DNA from: Lachnospiraceae bacterium
Lineage (GTDB): Bacteria; Bacillota; Clostridia; Lachnospirales; Lachnospiraceae
Length of the DNA: 64,000 bases
Direction: 5' to 3'
Assembly (NCBI GenBank): GCA_022845955.1
Contig: AP025576.1
Coordinates: 1,860,001-1,924,000 of the forward strand
The notes under the pieces were generated by a model. It saw only the letters and a program-made list of their open reading frames with translations, had not been told where the DNA came from and did not search any database. Numbering within the stretch: the first letter of the stretch is position 1; each line of letters begins with the position of its first letter. Made by a program: the position numbers and the translations under genes. This document shows, one piece after another, positions 1-7,008 of this stretch.

Positions 1-524
1 CTGCTGTCTGCGGAGAACGGAAGATCGATGCCATGGGCTTTGCAGTATTCGATTTCAGATTCCCGGGAATCCATGGTCCATTTGTCATTTCTCCATGCAG
101 CGATGATTTTCAGGTCGGGAGCAAGCGCTTTGATCCCCAGCTCAAAACGGATCTGGTCATTACCCTTTCCGGTAGCGCCGTGGCAGATAGCGGTAGCCCC
201 TTCCTTGCGGGCGATTTCCACCAGCTTCTTGGCAATAAGTGGCCTTGCCATGGAGGTTCCCAGAAGATATTTGTTTTCGTATACGGCCGCGGCCTTTACA
301 CAGGGCATTACATATTCATCACAGAATTCATCGATAACATCCAGGACATACAGCTTGGCGGCGCCGCAGAATTTTGCTCTTTCTTCCAGGCCGTCCAGTT
401 CTTCCGCCTGTCCGCAGTCGATGCAGACACACACTACCTCATAATCAAAATTTTCTTTCAGCCAGGGAATGATAGCTGTGGTGTCAAGTCCGCCTGAGTA
501 GGCAAGGATTACTTTTTCTTTCAT
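1..524 (-). CDS. argG: Argininosuccinate synthase, N-terminal part (runs off the window)
   Basis: Joins citrulline and aspartate with ATP in the penultimate step of arginine synthesis in the cytoplasm. The leftward frame starts at the ATG at 524 and stays open for about 174 residues to the window edge. The start holds the PP-loop [10 protein letters not shown] (residues 8-17), followed by [12 protein letters not shown] and [13 protein letters not shown], all hallmark ArgG stretches. The gene is divergent from argC across a 653 bp control region with candidate ArgR boxes. Identity is very secure; the C-terminal two thirds are outside the window, so intactness cannot be judged. Confidence 0.97.
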   Translation of the reverse strand, partial: MKEKVILAYSGGLDTTAIIPWLKENFDYEVVCVCIDCGQAEELDGLEERAKFCGAAKLYVLDVIDEFCDEYVMPCVKAAAVYENKYLLGTSMARPLIAKKLVEIARKEGATAICHGATGKGNDQIRFELGIKALAPDLKIIAAWRNDKWTMDSRESEIEYCKAHGIDLPFSADS

Positions 525-620
525 AAGATTCCTCTTTCCTGCCGCGAATGCCGGCATATTTGGTATATGTAGATTACAGGAGCCTTCCGCCGGAAAGGCC
601 GGCTCATTTGTTCTGGAATT

Positions 621-649
621 AATATACAACAAAACCTTTTAGAATGCAA
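621..649 (-). promoter_or_regulatory. Candidate sigma-A promoter for argG
   Basis: On the minus strand TTGCAT (649-644) is followed after exactly 17 bp by TATATT (626-621), about 100 bp before the argG start. The -35 element abuts the first TATGCATA candidate ArgR box. Inferred from sequence only. Confidence 0.6.
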
Positions 650-655
650 GTGAAA

Positions 656-748
656 AAATATGCATATTTTTGCTTGGTTTTTATAGAAAATATGCATAAA
701 GTTTAAAAAACTATTGCATATTATGCAAAGTGGACGTATAATTATGCG
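656..748. promoter_or_regulatory. Cluster of candidate ArgR operator boxes between argG and argC
   Basis: Four AT-rich TGCATA-type palindromes lie between the two divergent promoters: TATGCATA at 659-666 and again at 691-698, TTGCATA-T-TATGCAA (a perfect 7-1-7 palindrome) at 714-728, and a weaker ATAATTATGC at 738-747. Pairs of such half sites are what the hexameric arginine repressor ArgR binds in other bacteria. The third box covers the -35 of the argC promoter, which would give arginine-dependent repression. ArgR itself is not encoded in the window. Confidence 0.6.
714..742 (+). promoter_or_regulatory. Candidate sigma-A promoter for argC
   Basis: TTGCAT (714-719), 17 bp spacer, TATAAT (737-742). 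It lies inside the candidate ArgR boxes and would give an unusually long leader of about 430 nt ahead of argC, packed with the structured repeats listed separately. Confidence 0.6.
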
Positions 749-837
749 AAAACCGAAGCTGCTGTTATATTTGTTTCCGCAGTACGGATAATCCGGGCAG
801 CCGTTATGGTTCACTCCGTGTCCAGTGACGGACAATA

Positions 838-867
838 GTAACAGTTCAGGCAAGTCTGAACCGTTAC
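838..867. repeat. Short palindromic repeat, AACAGTTC family
   Basis: GTAACAGTTCA pairs with TCTGAACCGTTAC across a short loop. Related palindromes occur at 6327, 9172, 12041, 31084, 36741, 39434 and 60605. Confidence 0.6.
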
Positions 868-875
868 GAACAATA

Positions 876-902
876 GTTACTGTTCACTCCGTGACCAGTA
901 AC
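876..902. repeat. 27 bp palindromic repeat identical (inverted) to 19254-19280
   Basis: The segment begins GTTACTGTTCAC and ends GTGACCAGTAAC around a 3 bp centre. Its reverse complement is found with no mismatch at 19254-19280, upstream of holA. It directly abuts the ~90 bp structured repeat at 904-993. Confidence 0.75.
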
Positions 903-903
903 C

Positions 904-993
904 TGCATAAATCCATTTAAAATCGCCTGTGGCGATGGGATTTATGCACTCTTGAATCACTTTCTCACGTACTGTGCAGTAAATGCACAGTAC
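904..993 (-). repeat. ~90 bp dispersed structured repeat, copy A
   Basis: Reverse-complement copy of the element at 6843-6935, about 80 percent alike by eye. It has a 10 bp stem GCATAAATCC (905-914) / GGATTTATGC (938-947) enclosing the inner hairpin ATCGCC-tgt-GGCGAT, plus a second palindrome GTACTGTGC...GCACAGTAC at 969-993. Compared with copy B the outer stem carries a compensatory T-A to A-T exchange. It lies in the leader of argC. Confidence 0.7.
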
Positions 994-1177
994 TGTGTGA
1001 ACAGTAACGAACAATAACCGGTTTGTCCCATTATAATATAGAAAAGGTTGAGTTTCGGAAAGAATCTGATTATACTGAGAATAGCGCCGGCAGCTGCCGT
1101 AAAAGAACGGAAAGCTATGGGGTAATTGTGAAGGCCGGAACAGTATAGAAAAAGAAAGTACAGAAAGGATTAAAAAA

Positions 1178-2245
1178 ATGATAAAAGCAGGAATCATCGG
1201 AGCAACAGGATATGCAGGAGGGGAACTGGTAAGGCTGTTAACCGCCCACCCGGAGGTGGAAATCACCTGGTACGGCTCCAGAAGCTATATTGATAAGAAG
1301 TATTACGAGGTTTACCGGAACATGTTCCAAATCGTGGATGACAAATGCCTGGATGATAATATGGAAGAACTGGCGGAACAGGTGGATGTGATTTTTACGG
1401 CAACTCCCCAGGGACTGTGCGCCTCCCTCGTGAATGAGGAAATCCTTTCCAAAGTAAAAATTGTGGATTTAAGCGCGGATTTCCGGATCAAGGACGTAAA
1501 AACCTATGAAGCCTGGTATGGTATAGAGCATAAATCCCCCCAGTTTATAAAGGAAGCCGTATACGGTTTATGTGAAATCAACCGGGAAGCGGTGCGCGGC
1601 GCCCGCCTCATCGCAAACCCGGGATGCTATCCCACCTGTTCCACCTTGTCCATTTATCCGCTGCTGAAGGAAGGCCTGATCGAGCCCTCTACTCTTATTA
1701 TAGACGCCAAAAGCGGCACATCGGGCGCCGGGCGGGGGGCCAAGGTGGATAATCTATACTGTGAGGTCAATGAAAATATCAAAGCCTATGGCGTGGCAAG
1801 TCACAGACATACGCCGGAAATTGAAGAACAGCTCGGCCTGGCGGCAGGCGAAGAGGTGCTGCTTAATTTCACACCCCATCTGGTACCCATGAACCGGGGC
1901 ATCCTGATCACGGCTTATGCGTCCCTGAAAAAAGAACAGCGGCCGGACGGAACGCAGGTCTGCCCTTCCTATGAAAAGGTGAAGGCTGCTTATGATAAAT
2001 ATTATGATAAGGAAAAATTTGTCCGTGTCCTGGATAAAAATGTCTGTCCGGAAACCAAATGGGTGGAAGGCAGCAACTACGTGGACGTTAATTTTAAAAT
2101 TGATGAAAGAACCGGCCGCATTATTATGATGGGAGCGATGGATAACCTGGTAAAAGGCGCTGCCGGCCAGGCGGTGCAGAACATGAACCTGATGTTCGGA
2201 ATGCCTGAGGCGCAAGGCCTTGAACTGGTTCCGATGTTCCCATAG
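1178..2245 (+). CDS. argC: N-acetyl-gamma-glutamyl-phosphate reductase
   Basis: NADPH-dependent reduction of N-acetylglutamyl phosphate to the semialdehyde, third step of arginine synthesis. The 355-residue length is normal. The N terminus carries the nucleotide-binding GATGYAGGELVRLL (residues 8-21), and the catalytic cysteine lies in ANPGCYPT (Cys150). AGAAAGGA precedes the ATG. First gene of the rightward arg transcript, but argJ, argB and argD follow only 4.8 kb further on. No fault seen. Confidence 0.97.
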   Translation: MIKAGIIGATGYAGGELVRLLTAHPEVEITWYGSRSYIDKKYYEVYRNMFQIVDDKCLDDNMEELAEQVDVIFTATPQGLCASLVNEEILSKVKIVDLSADFRIKDVKTYEAWYGIEHKSPQFIKEAVYGLCEINREAVRGARLIANPGCYPTCSTLSIYPLLKEGLIEPSTLIIDAKSGTSGAGRGAKVDNLYCEVNENIKAYGVASHRHTPEIEEQLGLAAGEEVLLNFTPHLVPMNRGILITAYASLKKEQRPDGTQVCPSYEKVKAAYDKYYDKEKFVRVLDKNVCPETKWVEGSNYVDVNFKIDERTGRIIMMGAMDNLVKGAAGQAVQNMNLMFGMPEAQGLELVPMFP

Positions 2246-2278
2246 GAACGGGAGCAGCCATAAAGGGAGGAAAGCGAT

Positions 2279-2518
2279 ATGATGGAATGTCCCTATTGCG
2301 GCAGGCCTATGAAAGCCGGCAGATTAGATACGGTAAAGCCGGTAAACATTGAATGGTATCCGGAGGATAAGGATTCCTTTCTGGAAAAAGCGGAAAACAG
2401 CATCACCATTAAGAATACATATCAGTTTGAACGTCCCGCCGCCTGGCTGTGCTTCCACTGCCATAAGCTGGTAATGGACGTACCGGAGAGAGCGAATTTC
2501 AGATTCGCGGAGGATTGA
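2279..2518 (+). CDS. Small zinc-ribbon protein (DUF6487-like)
   Basis: A 79-residue cytoplasmic protein with two CxxC knuckles, CPYC at residues 4-7 and CFHC at 58-61, which should bind one zinc ion. The spacing and the opening MECPYCGRPMKAG resemble the small clostridial DUF6487-type proteins. AGGGAGG precedes the start well. It lies 33 bp after argC and may ride on its transcript. No function is known to me; RNA or protein binding would only be a guess. Confidence 0.75.
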   Translation: MMECPYCGRPMKAGRLDTVKPVNIEWYPEDKDSFLEKAENSITIKNTYQFERPAAWLCFHCHKLVMDVPERANFRFAED

Positions 2519-2559
2519 GCACGGCAACGTGACAGGATGCAGATATGAAGGAGGACGCC

Positions 2560-3057
2560 ATGAGACTCAGGCCTTACAGGAAAAGAGATGCCGGTGCTGT
2601 TGTAAATTGGATAAAGGAGGAACGCACCCATGCCCTGTGGTGCGCCAACCTTCTGCCTTTTCCTTTTACGGAACAGGACTTTAACGGGTATCTGGAGGAA
2701 ATGGAGGAACAGCGGGGAAGCAGCGGCTTCACCGCCACCCTGGAGGACGGCACCCCGGCGGGTTTCTTCCAGATGGGGATCAATCCCGTTCTGAACAGCG
2801 GCTTTTTAGGTTTTGTGGTGGTGGATCCCGGCATAAGGGGAAAGGGTTACGGAGAACAAATGCTCCGTCTGGCCGTAAAATATGCCTTTGAAATCGCCGG
2901 CCTGCAGTCGGTGGCGCTGCATGTGTTTGACTGCAATACCCCCGCTATCGGCCTATACAAAAAGACCGGCTTTCAAGAAACCGCCGTAACGCCGGAATGC
3001 TTTGCTTTCCGGGATGAAGTATGGGGGAGATGCAAAATGGAAATAACCGTTAATTAA
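2560..3057 (+). CDS. GNAT-family N-acetyltransferase
   Basis: Acetyl-CoA dependent transferase of the RimI-like GNAT fold, 165 residues. Motif A is DPGIRGKGYGEQML, followed by ALHVFDCNTPAIGLYKKTGF, the typical C-terminal strand-helix. I prefer the ATG at 2560 because GAAGGAGG lies just before it; an upstream in-frame ATG at 2545 would be inside that ribosome site. Substrate unknown. It sits between argC and argJ without obvious pathway link. Confidence 0.85.
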   Translation: MRLRPYRKRDAGAVVNWIKEERTHALWCANLLPFPFTEQDFNGYLEEMEEQRGSSGFTATLEDGTPAGFFQMGINPVLNSGFLGFVVVDPGIRGKGYGEQMLRLAVKYAFEIAGLQSVALHVFDCNTPAIGLYKKTGFQETAVTPECFAFRDEVWGRCKMEITVN

Positions 3058-3110
3058 GTCTGCGCATTTACAAATGGAAATGGCCGTAAGAAAGTAATTC
3101 AGGAGTGCCG
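3058..3110 (+). repeat. Fragment of the ~90 bp dispersed structured repeat
   Basis: Immediately after the GNAT stop. GTCTGCGCATTTAC, then GCCGTAAGAAAGT and ATTCAGGAGTGC match the first ~50 bp of the element at 6843-6935; the 10 bp stem half is missing. Confidence 0.55.
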
Positions 3111-3138
3111 GAACCAATACTTCGCGGAGGAAGCAAAA

Positions 3139-3903
3139 ATGCTCACAGAAACGTTTGACATAAATACGGAACCTATGATAAGTCCGGAAGCCTTTTACGG
3201 AGTCAGGAAAAAGGTATGCGATATCTGTATTATTACTTTTTCCGATGTGGTGGTGGAGGCGATCAGAACCAAATTTGCCTGTACCAGGATAGCGGAAATA
3301 GGGAGTGTAAACGGAGGCCGCCCGATCTGGCTTATGACCTATAAAGGAAGAAAGATTGCTTTTTACATGACAATGGTCTCCTCCTCGGCGGCAGGTACCT
3401 GCCTGGAGGAGGCCAGATGCCTTACCGGGGCGGGCAGTTATATTATGTTCGGTTCCTGTGGAGCGCTTGACCGGGAAATCACCGCGGGAAAAATCATTGT
3501 ACCCACCCACGCGTACCGGGATGAGGGGCTTTCCTACCACTATGCGCCCCCCGCTGATTACATTACCATGAAAAATGCGGGAAAGGTGTCTGCCTGGCTG
3601 GAGGAAATGGGGATTCCCCATGCAGAAGGCCGCACCTGGACCACCGATGCCATATACCGCGAGACAAAAGGCAATATGGATAAACGGAAGGCGGAAGGCT
3701 GTATTGCTGTGGAAATGGAGTGCGCCGGCGTGCAGGCAGTCTGTGATTTCAGGGGGCTTGCGCTGTATTCCTATCTGATAAGCGGTGATTTGCTGGACTG
3801 CGAGGAGTGGGATGCCAGGATTCTGGGGGACGAGGAAGAAAAAAACCACCAGCTGAAGAACTTTTATATCGCCCTGGAGATGGCTTTGAAGCTGCCGGTA
3901 TGA
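3139..3903 (+). CDS. Nucleoside phosphorylase family protein (uridine/purine phosphorylase-like)
   Basis: Probably cleaves a nucleoside with phosphate to base and pentose 1-phosphate. The 254 residues fit the PNP/UDP phosphorylase superfamily: MFGSCGALDREITAGKIIVP (~residues 102-121), AVEMECAGVQAV with the substrate-ribose EMEC motif (~195), and the late SGDLLD motif with the acidic residue that contacts the base. GCGGAGGAA lies before the start. It could act on uridine or a purine nucleoside; sequence alone does not decide. Confidence 0.85.
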   Translation: MLTETFDINTEPMISPEAFYGVRKKVCDICIITFSDVVVEAIRTKFACTRIAEIGSVNGGRPIWLMTYKGRKIAFYMTMVSSSAAGTCLEEARCLTGAGSYIMFGSCGALDREITAGKIIVPTHAYRDEGLSYHYAPPADYITMKNAGKVSAWLEEMGIPHAEGRTWTTDAIYRETKGNMDKRKAEGCIAVEMECAGVQAVCDFRGLALYSYLISGDLLDCEEWDARILGDEEEKNHQLKNFYIALEMALKLPV

Positions 3904-4000
3904 GCGGCTTTCCGGGAACTGGCCAGATTTAGTCATCCGACACATCAAATGAGTTTTCATACAATTTCCGCACTTAATACACTTACTTATCAAAGGAGCG

Positions 4001-4450
4001 ATGAAATTTATGGCAGAAAAAAATAACAGTGATTTATTTTATACATGCAGCCTGCTTGAGTTTATAGGCCGCAAACAGAAGCTGCCCCGTGTATCTGTTG
4101 CCGATGCTTTGGGAAAAGAGGCAGTGGACAGAATATACGATTACGCCGACGTTTTCCACTGTGAACCCATTGAGAAGGTAGCTGCGGAATTTATAGAAGA
4201 ATATAATATTCCGGCAGGAGAGTTTGACAATGTGGCGGACTGCAGATATCTGGTGCCGGATTACTGGACCATTGGTGAAGTGTATGAAAGGCTGATAGAA
4301 GATTGTTTTTCCAATAATATGATAAAGACAGGAATCTGGGAGATATATCATTCCTGGATAGACAGTCATTTGTCGGATTATAACACTGATTTTTACTATC
4401 AGCCAAGAGATTATATAGCGGCCTGTTATAAAGAAGGCATGATATTGTAA
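4001..4450 (+). CDS. Conserved hypothetical protein of Firmicutes
   Basis: A 149-residue soluble protein with no signal peptide or membrane segment. It starts SDLFYTCSLLEFIGRK and contains FDNVADCRYLVPDYWTIGEVYERL, a pattern I associate with an uncharacterised Lachnospiraceae family. The ribosome site AAAGGAG is only 2 nt before the ATG at 4001 and 11 nt before the ATG at 4010, so the shorter start (146 residues) is equally possible. Function unknown. Confidence 0.65.
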   Translation: MKFMAEKNNSDLFYTCSLLEFIGRKQKLPRVSVADALGKEAVDRIYDYADVFHCEPIEKVAAEFIEEYNIPAGEFDNVADCRYLVPDYWTIGEVYERLIEDCFSNNMIKTGIWEIYHSWIDSHLSDYNTDFYYQPRDYIAACYKEGMIL

Positions 4451-4462
4451 AAATTCAGGCAG

Positions 4463-4492
4463 CATGGTGCCGCCCGGGGAACCGGGCATGGG
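4463..4492. repeat. 30 bp GC-rich palindromic repeat (inverted copy at 10436-10465)
   Basis: CATGGTGCCGCCCGG followed by GGAACCGGGCATGGG; the GCCCGG/CCGGGC arms form a hairpin between the stop at 4450 and the next start at 4510. The reverse complement at 10436-10465, after argD, differs at one position. Confidence 0.6.
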
Positions 4493-4509
4493 AATTTACA
4501 GGAGAAAAA

Positions 4510-5466
4510 ATGGAACAGAACCGGATTAAAGAATTTGTAAAGAAGTACGATCCTTCCCTTACCCGTTATGAGGCCTATTATTATGGCTATCCGGAAATCG
4601 CGGATGAACTCTGCAGGCTGGTGCTGCGGGGAGAAAAGAAAGCCACCACGGGCCTGCTGAAGTCGTACCGGCTGGAGGGGGAGGAGCTGCCCCGGGAAGG
4701 TGACTACTCCGTCATTCTGGACAGCAGGGAGCAGCCCCGCTGCATCACCCGTATCAGCCGGGTAACGCAGGTGCGGTTTTCGGATATCACGGAAGAATAT
4801 GCCCGGACGGAAGGGGAAGGAGATAAATCCCTGGCTTACTGGAAAGAAGCCCACAGACAGGCATTCGGAAGGGAATGCAGGGAAGAATACGGAATAGAGT
4901 TCACGGAAGACATGATCTGTGTCTGTGAGGAATTTGAAGTAGTATATGCGGAGCCTTTTATAGAAGAAGAGCCTTCCATGGAAGAAGAGCCTTCCATGGA
5001 AGAAGAGCTTTCCACGGAAAAAGCGGTTGCCATAGATACCATGAAGCCGGAGGATTATGAAGAGGTACGAAAATTATGGGTGAACACCCCGGGAATGGGG
5101 CTGAACGAAACAGACGATTCGGAAGAAGGGATAACTGCATATCTTAAGCGGAATCCCTCTACCTGCTTTGTGGCCCGGAAGGAAGGCCGGATGGTGGGAG
5201 CTATTCTCAGCGGACACGACGGCAGAAGAGGTTTTATATATCATACGGCGGTGAAACAGACGGAAAGAAAGCAGGGTATCGGCAGCGCGCTTGTGGACGC
5301 GGCATTAACCGGCCTGAAGCGGGAAGGAATTAAGAAGGTTGCGCTGGTGGTATTCCGCAAAAACCAAACGGGGGATGCTTTCTGGGAAAAGCAGGGATTT
5401 GCCCTCCGGGAAGATCTGAACTATCGGAATAAGGCATTGGCGGAGCTGATCAGAATCGATACATAG
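4510..5466 (+). CDS. ASCH-domain / GNAT acetyltransferase fusion protein
   Basis: Two recognisable domains in 318 residues. Residues 1-~150 form an ASCH domain (RNA-binding PUA-like fold) with RGEKKATTGLLKSY and the FEVVY end. Residues ~175-318 are a GNAT domain with MVGAILSGHDGRRGFIYHTA and KQGIGSALVDAAL. Between them is a tandem acidic repeat, EEEPSM, EEEPSM, EEELST, from an 18 bp DNA repeat at about 4964-5017. The GNAT half is a clear paralogue of the separate GNAT at 6396-6842. ASCH and GNAT are normally separate proteins, so an RNA-linked acetylation role is possible but not shown. Confidence 0.85.
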   Translation: MEQNRIKEFVKKYDPSLTRYEAYYYGYPEIADELCRLVLRGEKKATTGLLKSYRLEGEELPREGDYSVILDSREQPRCITRISRVTQVRFSDITEEYARTEGEGDKSLAYWKEAHRQAFGRECREEYGIEFTEDMICVCEEFEVVYAEPFIEEEPSMEEEPSMEEELSTEKAVAIDTMKPEDYEEVRKLWVNTPGMGLNETDDSEEGITAYLKRNPSTCFVARKEGRMVGAILSGHDGRRGFIYHTAVKQTERKQGIGSALVDAALTGLKREGIKKVALVVFRKNQTGDAFWEKQGFALREDLNYRNKALAELIRIDT

Positions 5467-5502
5467 AGGCCGTAAACAGGAACTAAGCCACGGAACCTGC
5501 CA

Positions 5503-5744
5503 GGGGGTGCAGATAAAAAAGTTCGGCATCACCTGCCCCTGCTTCCCTGTGCGGCCTGCTGCCCTGTAAGGAACCTTGCAGGGGACGCTTTCGCTCGGAT
5601 AATTACGCAGCGGTACTAAGGCTGCAAAGGACGCAGCCTAAGGACTGGCGTGCTTATAACGCCCCTTCCAGGAATCCTTGTAGGGCAGCAGGCCGCACAG
5701 GGAAGCAGGGGCAGGTGATGCCGAACTTTTTTATCTACACCCCC
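5503..5744. mobile_element. MITE-like palindromic element, copy 1 (about 242 bp)
   Basis: Ends GGGGGTGCAGATAAAAAAG and CTTTTTTATCTACACCCCC and carries inverted repeats over 60 bp long, holding CTGCCCCTGCTTCCCTGTGC in both arms. The centre has nested hairpins and is the reverse complement of the centre of copy 2 at 57692-57929. Arm differences between the copies are shared by both arms within a copy (GTTCGGCATC here, GTCCGGCGTC there). The flanks CTGCCAGG and CCGCCGGG agree at 6 of 8 positions, a possible worn target duplication. No coding capacity. Confidence 0.8.
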
Positions 5745-5758
5745 GCCGGGTAATTGGC

Positions 5759-5787
5759 TTGACAGAAGCCGGGGATGGGCGTACACT
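5759..5787 (+). promoter_or_regulatory. Candidate promoter for the hypoxanthine-DNA glycosylase gene
   Basis: TTGACA (5759-5764), 17 bp, TACACT (5782-5787), 15 bp downstream of the palindromic element and 55 bp before the start at 5842. Confidence 0.65.
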
Positions 5788-5841
5788 GCAATAGGTTTTT
5801 GGATTGATTCCACGCAACAGTAACATAAAAAGGAAAAGAAA

Positions 5842-6330
5842 ATGGAATATGTAGCACATGAGTTTGCGCCTGTTTGGAACAGGGATTCGCGGGTGTTGGT
5901 GCTGGGGACATTTCCTTCGGTAAAATCCAGGGAGCAGGGGTTTTATTACGGGCATCCGAGAAACCGGTTCTGGAAGGTGACAGCGGCATTACTGAAATGC
6001 AGGGTGCCGGAGACAGTTGCAGAAAAGAAAAAAATGCTGCTGGAAGGACACATTGCTGTCTGGGATGTGATAGAAAGTTGTGAGATAGAAGGATCCAGTG
6101 ACAGCTCTATCCGGAATGTGAAGGCCAATGATATTGGAGGACTTTTGGAGAAAAGCGCTGTGGAAGCGGTATTTGCGAATGGGGATAAGGCGTATCAGCT
6201 CTATTGCAGGTATTGCAGGGAACAGGCGGGAAGGGATATTGTGAAGCTTCCTTCCACCAGTCCGGCGAATGCGGCGTGGCAGCTGGAAGATCTTACGAGG
6301 GCCTGGCGTGTGATGGAGAAATATCTGTAA
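5842..6330 (+). CDS. Hypoxanthine-DNA glycosylase (uracil-DNA glycosylase superfamily)
   Basis: Removes deaminated bases, chiefly hypoxanthine, from DNA. The 162 residues show the family signature LGTFPSVKSREQGFYYGHPR (residues 21-40) and FW directly after, the DVIESCEIEGSSD stretch, and the late LPSTSPANA motif, as in the single-domain DNA-deoxyinosine glycosylases of this superfamily. It has its own consensus-like promoter. The final TAA is part of a palindromic repeat that begins at 6327. Substrate preference is inferred from family. Confidence 0.88.
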   Translation: MEYVAHEFAPVWNRDSRVLVLGTFPSVKSREQGFYYGHPRNRFWKVTAALLKCRVPETVAEKKKMLLEGHIAVWDVIESCEIEGSSDSSIRNVKANDIGGLLEKSAVEAVFANGDKAYQLYCRYCREQAGRDIVKLPSTSPANAAWQLEDLTRAWRVMEKYL

Positions 6331-6356
6331 CAGATCAGACAGGTCCGGACTGTTAC
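6327..6356. repeat. Short palindromic repeat, AACAGTTC family
   Basis: GTAACAGATCAGAC / GTCCGGACTGTTAC. The repeat contains the stop codon of the preceding gene. Confidence 0.6.
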
Positions 6357-6395
6357 AAATACCTGTATACAGAAAATAAGCGAAGGAGCAGAGAC

Positions 6396-6842
6396 ATGGT
6401 ACGGACGATGACAATCGGGGATTATGAGGAGGTAAGCCTGCTGTGGCATAAAATCAAGGGATTTTCTATCCGCAGCATTGATGATTCCAAAGAAGGAGTG
6501 GCGCGTTTCCTGCGGAGAAATCCGGATACCAGCGTGGTGGCTGTGGAGGATTCCCGGGTGGTGGGAGCTATTTTGTGCGGTCATGACGGCAGGAGGGGAT
6601 GCATGTATCATGTCTGCGTGGATCCGGCGTACCGGATGCGCGGCATAGGAAAATCGATGGTGGTATTTGCTATGAATGCGCTGAAGAAGGAGGGGATCAG
6701 TAAGGTATCGCTGATCGCTTTTACGAAGAATGATGTGGGAAATACCTTCTGGAGATGTATCGGATGGACAAAGAGGGAAGATCTGAATTATTATGATTTT
6801 GTGTTAAACGGTGAGAATATAGAGCGTTTTATTACTTATTAG
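6396..6842 (+). CDS. GNAT-family N-acetyltransferase, paralogue of the ASCH-GNAT C-terminal half
   Basis: A 148-residue stand-alone GNAT: VVGAILCGHDGRRGCMYHVC, then YRMRGIGKSMVVFAMNALKK (acetyl-CoA loop RxxGxG type) and GNTFWRCIGWTKREDLNYY. These match the C-terminal half of the fusion protein at 4510-5466 nearly motif for motif. GAAGGAG lies 7 nt before the ATG at 6396, which rules out the longer open frame from 6204 that overlaps the previous gene. Substrate unknown. Confidence 0.85.
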   Translation: MVRTMTIGDYEEVSLLWHKIKGFSIRSIDDSKEGVARFLRRNPDTSVVAVEDSRVVGAILCGHDGRRGCMYHVCVDPAYRMRGIGKSMVVFAMNALKKEGISKVSLIAFTKNDVGNTFWRCIGWTKREDLNYYDFVLNGENIERFITY

Positions 6843-6935
6843 CAGGTCTGCGCATTTACTGCACAGACCGTAAGAATGTGATTCAAGAGTGCAAAAATCC
6901 CATCACCAAAGGCGATTCAGGATGGATTTTTGCAG
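6843..6935 (+). repeat. ~90 bp dispersed structured repeat, copy B
   Basis: Directly after a stop codon. Starts GTCTGCGCATTTACTGC ACAGAC (5' palindrome), then a shared linker with GTGATTCAAGAGTGC, then stem GCAAAAATCC (6891-6900) / GGATTTTTGC (6924-6933). In copy A (904-993) the same stem reads GCATAAATCC / GGATTTATGC, a paired change that keeps base pairing. Confidence 0.75.
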
Positions 6936-7008
6936 TAACTGTGAAGGAATTGAACAGTACGTTTAATGATGGATTCCCATGTGGCCAAGAGGATGGAAAG
7001 GAGTAAAT

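Noticed and set aside
1032..1037. TATAAT box as a second argC promoter
   Set aside because: No acceptable -35 sequence at 16-18 bp; too weak to list.
4964..5017. 18 bp tandem repeat considered as a CRISPR-like or phase-variable tract
   Set aside because: Only three units, in frame, no spacers; it encodes the interdomain linker EEEPSM and cannot shift the frame by whole-unit changes.
5616..5813. Short minus-strand frame across the palindromic element
   Set aside because: Product of the inverted repeat sequence, no start signal, not kept as a frame in copy 2.
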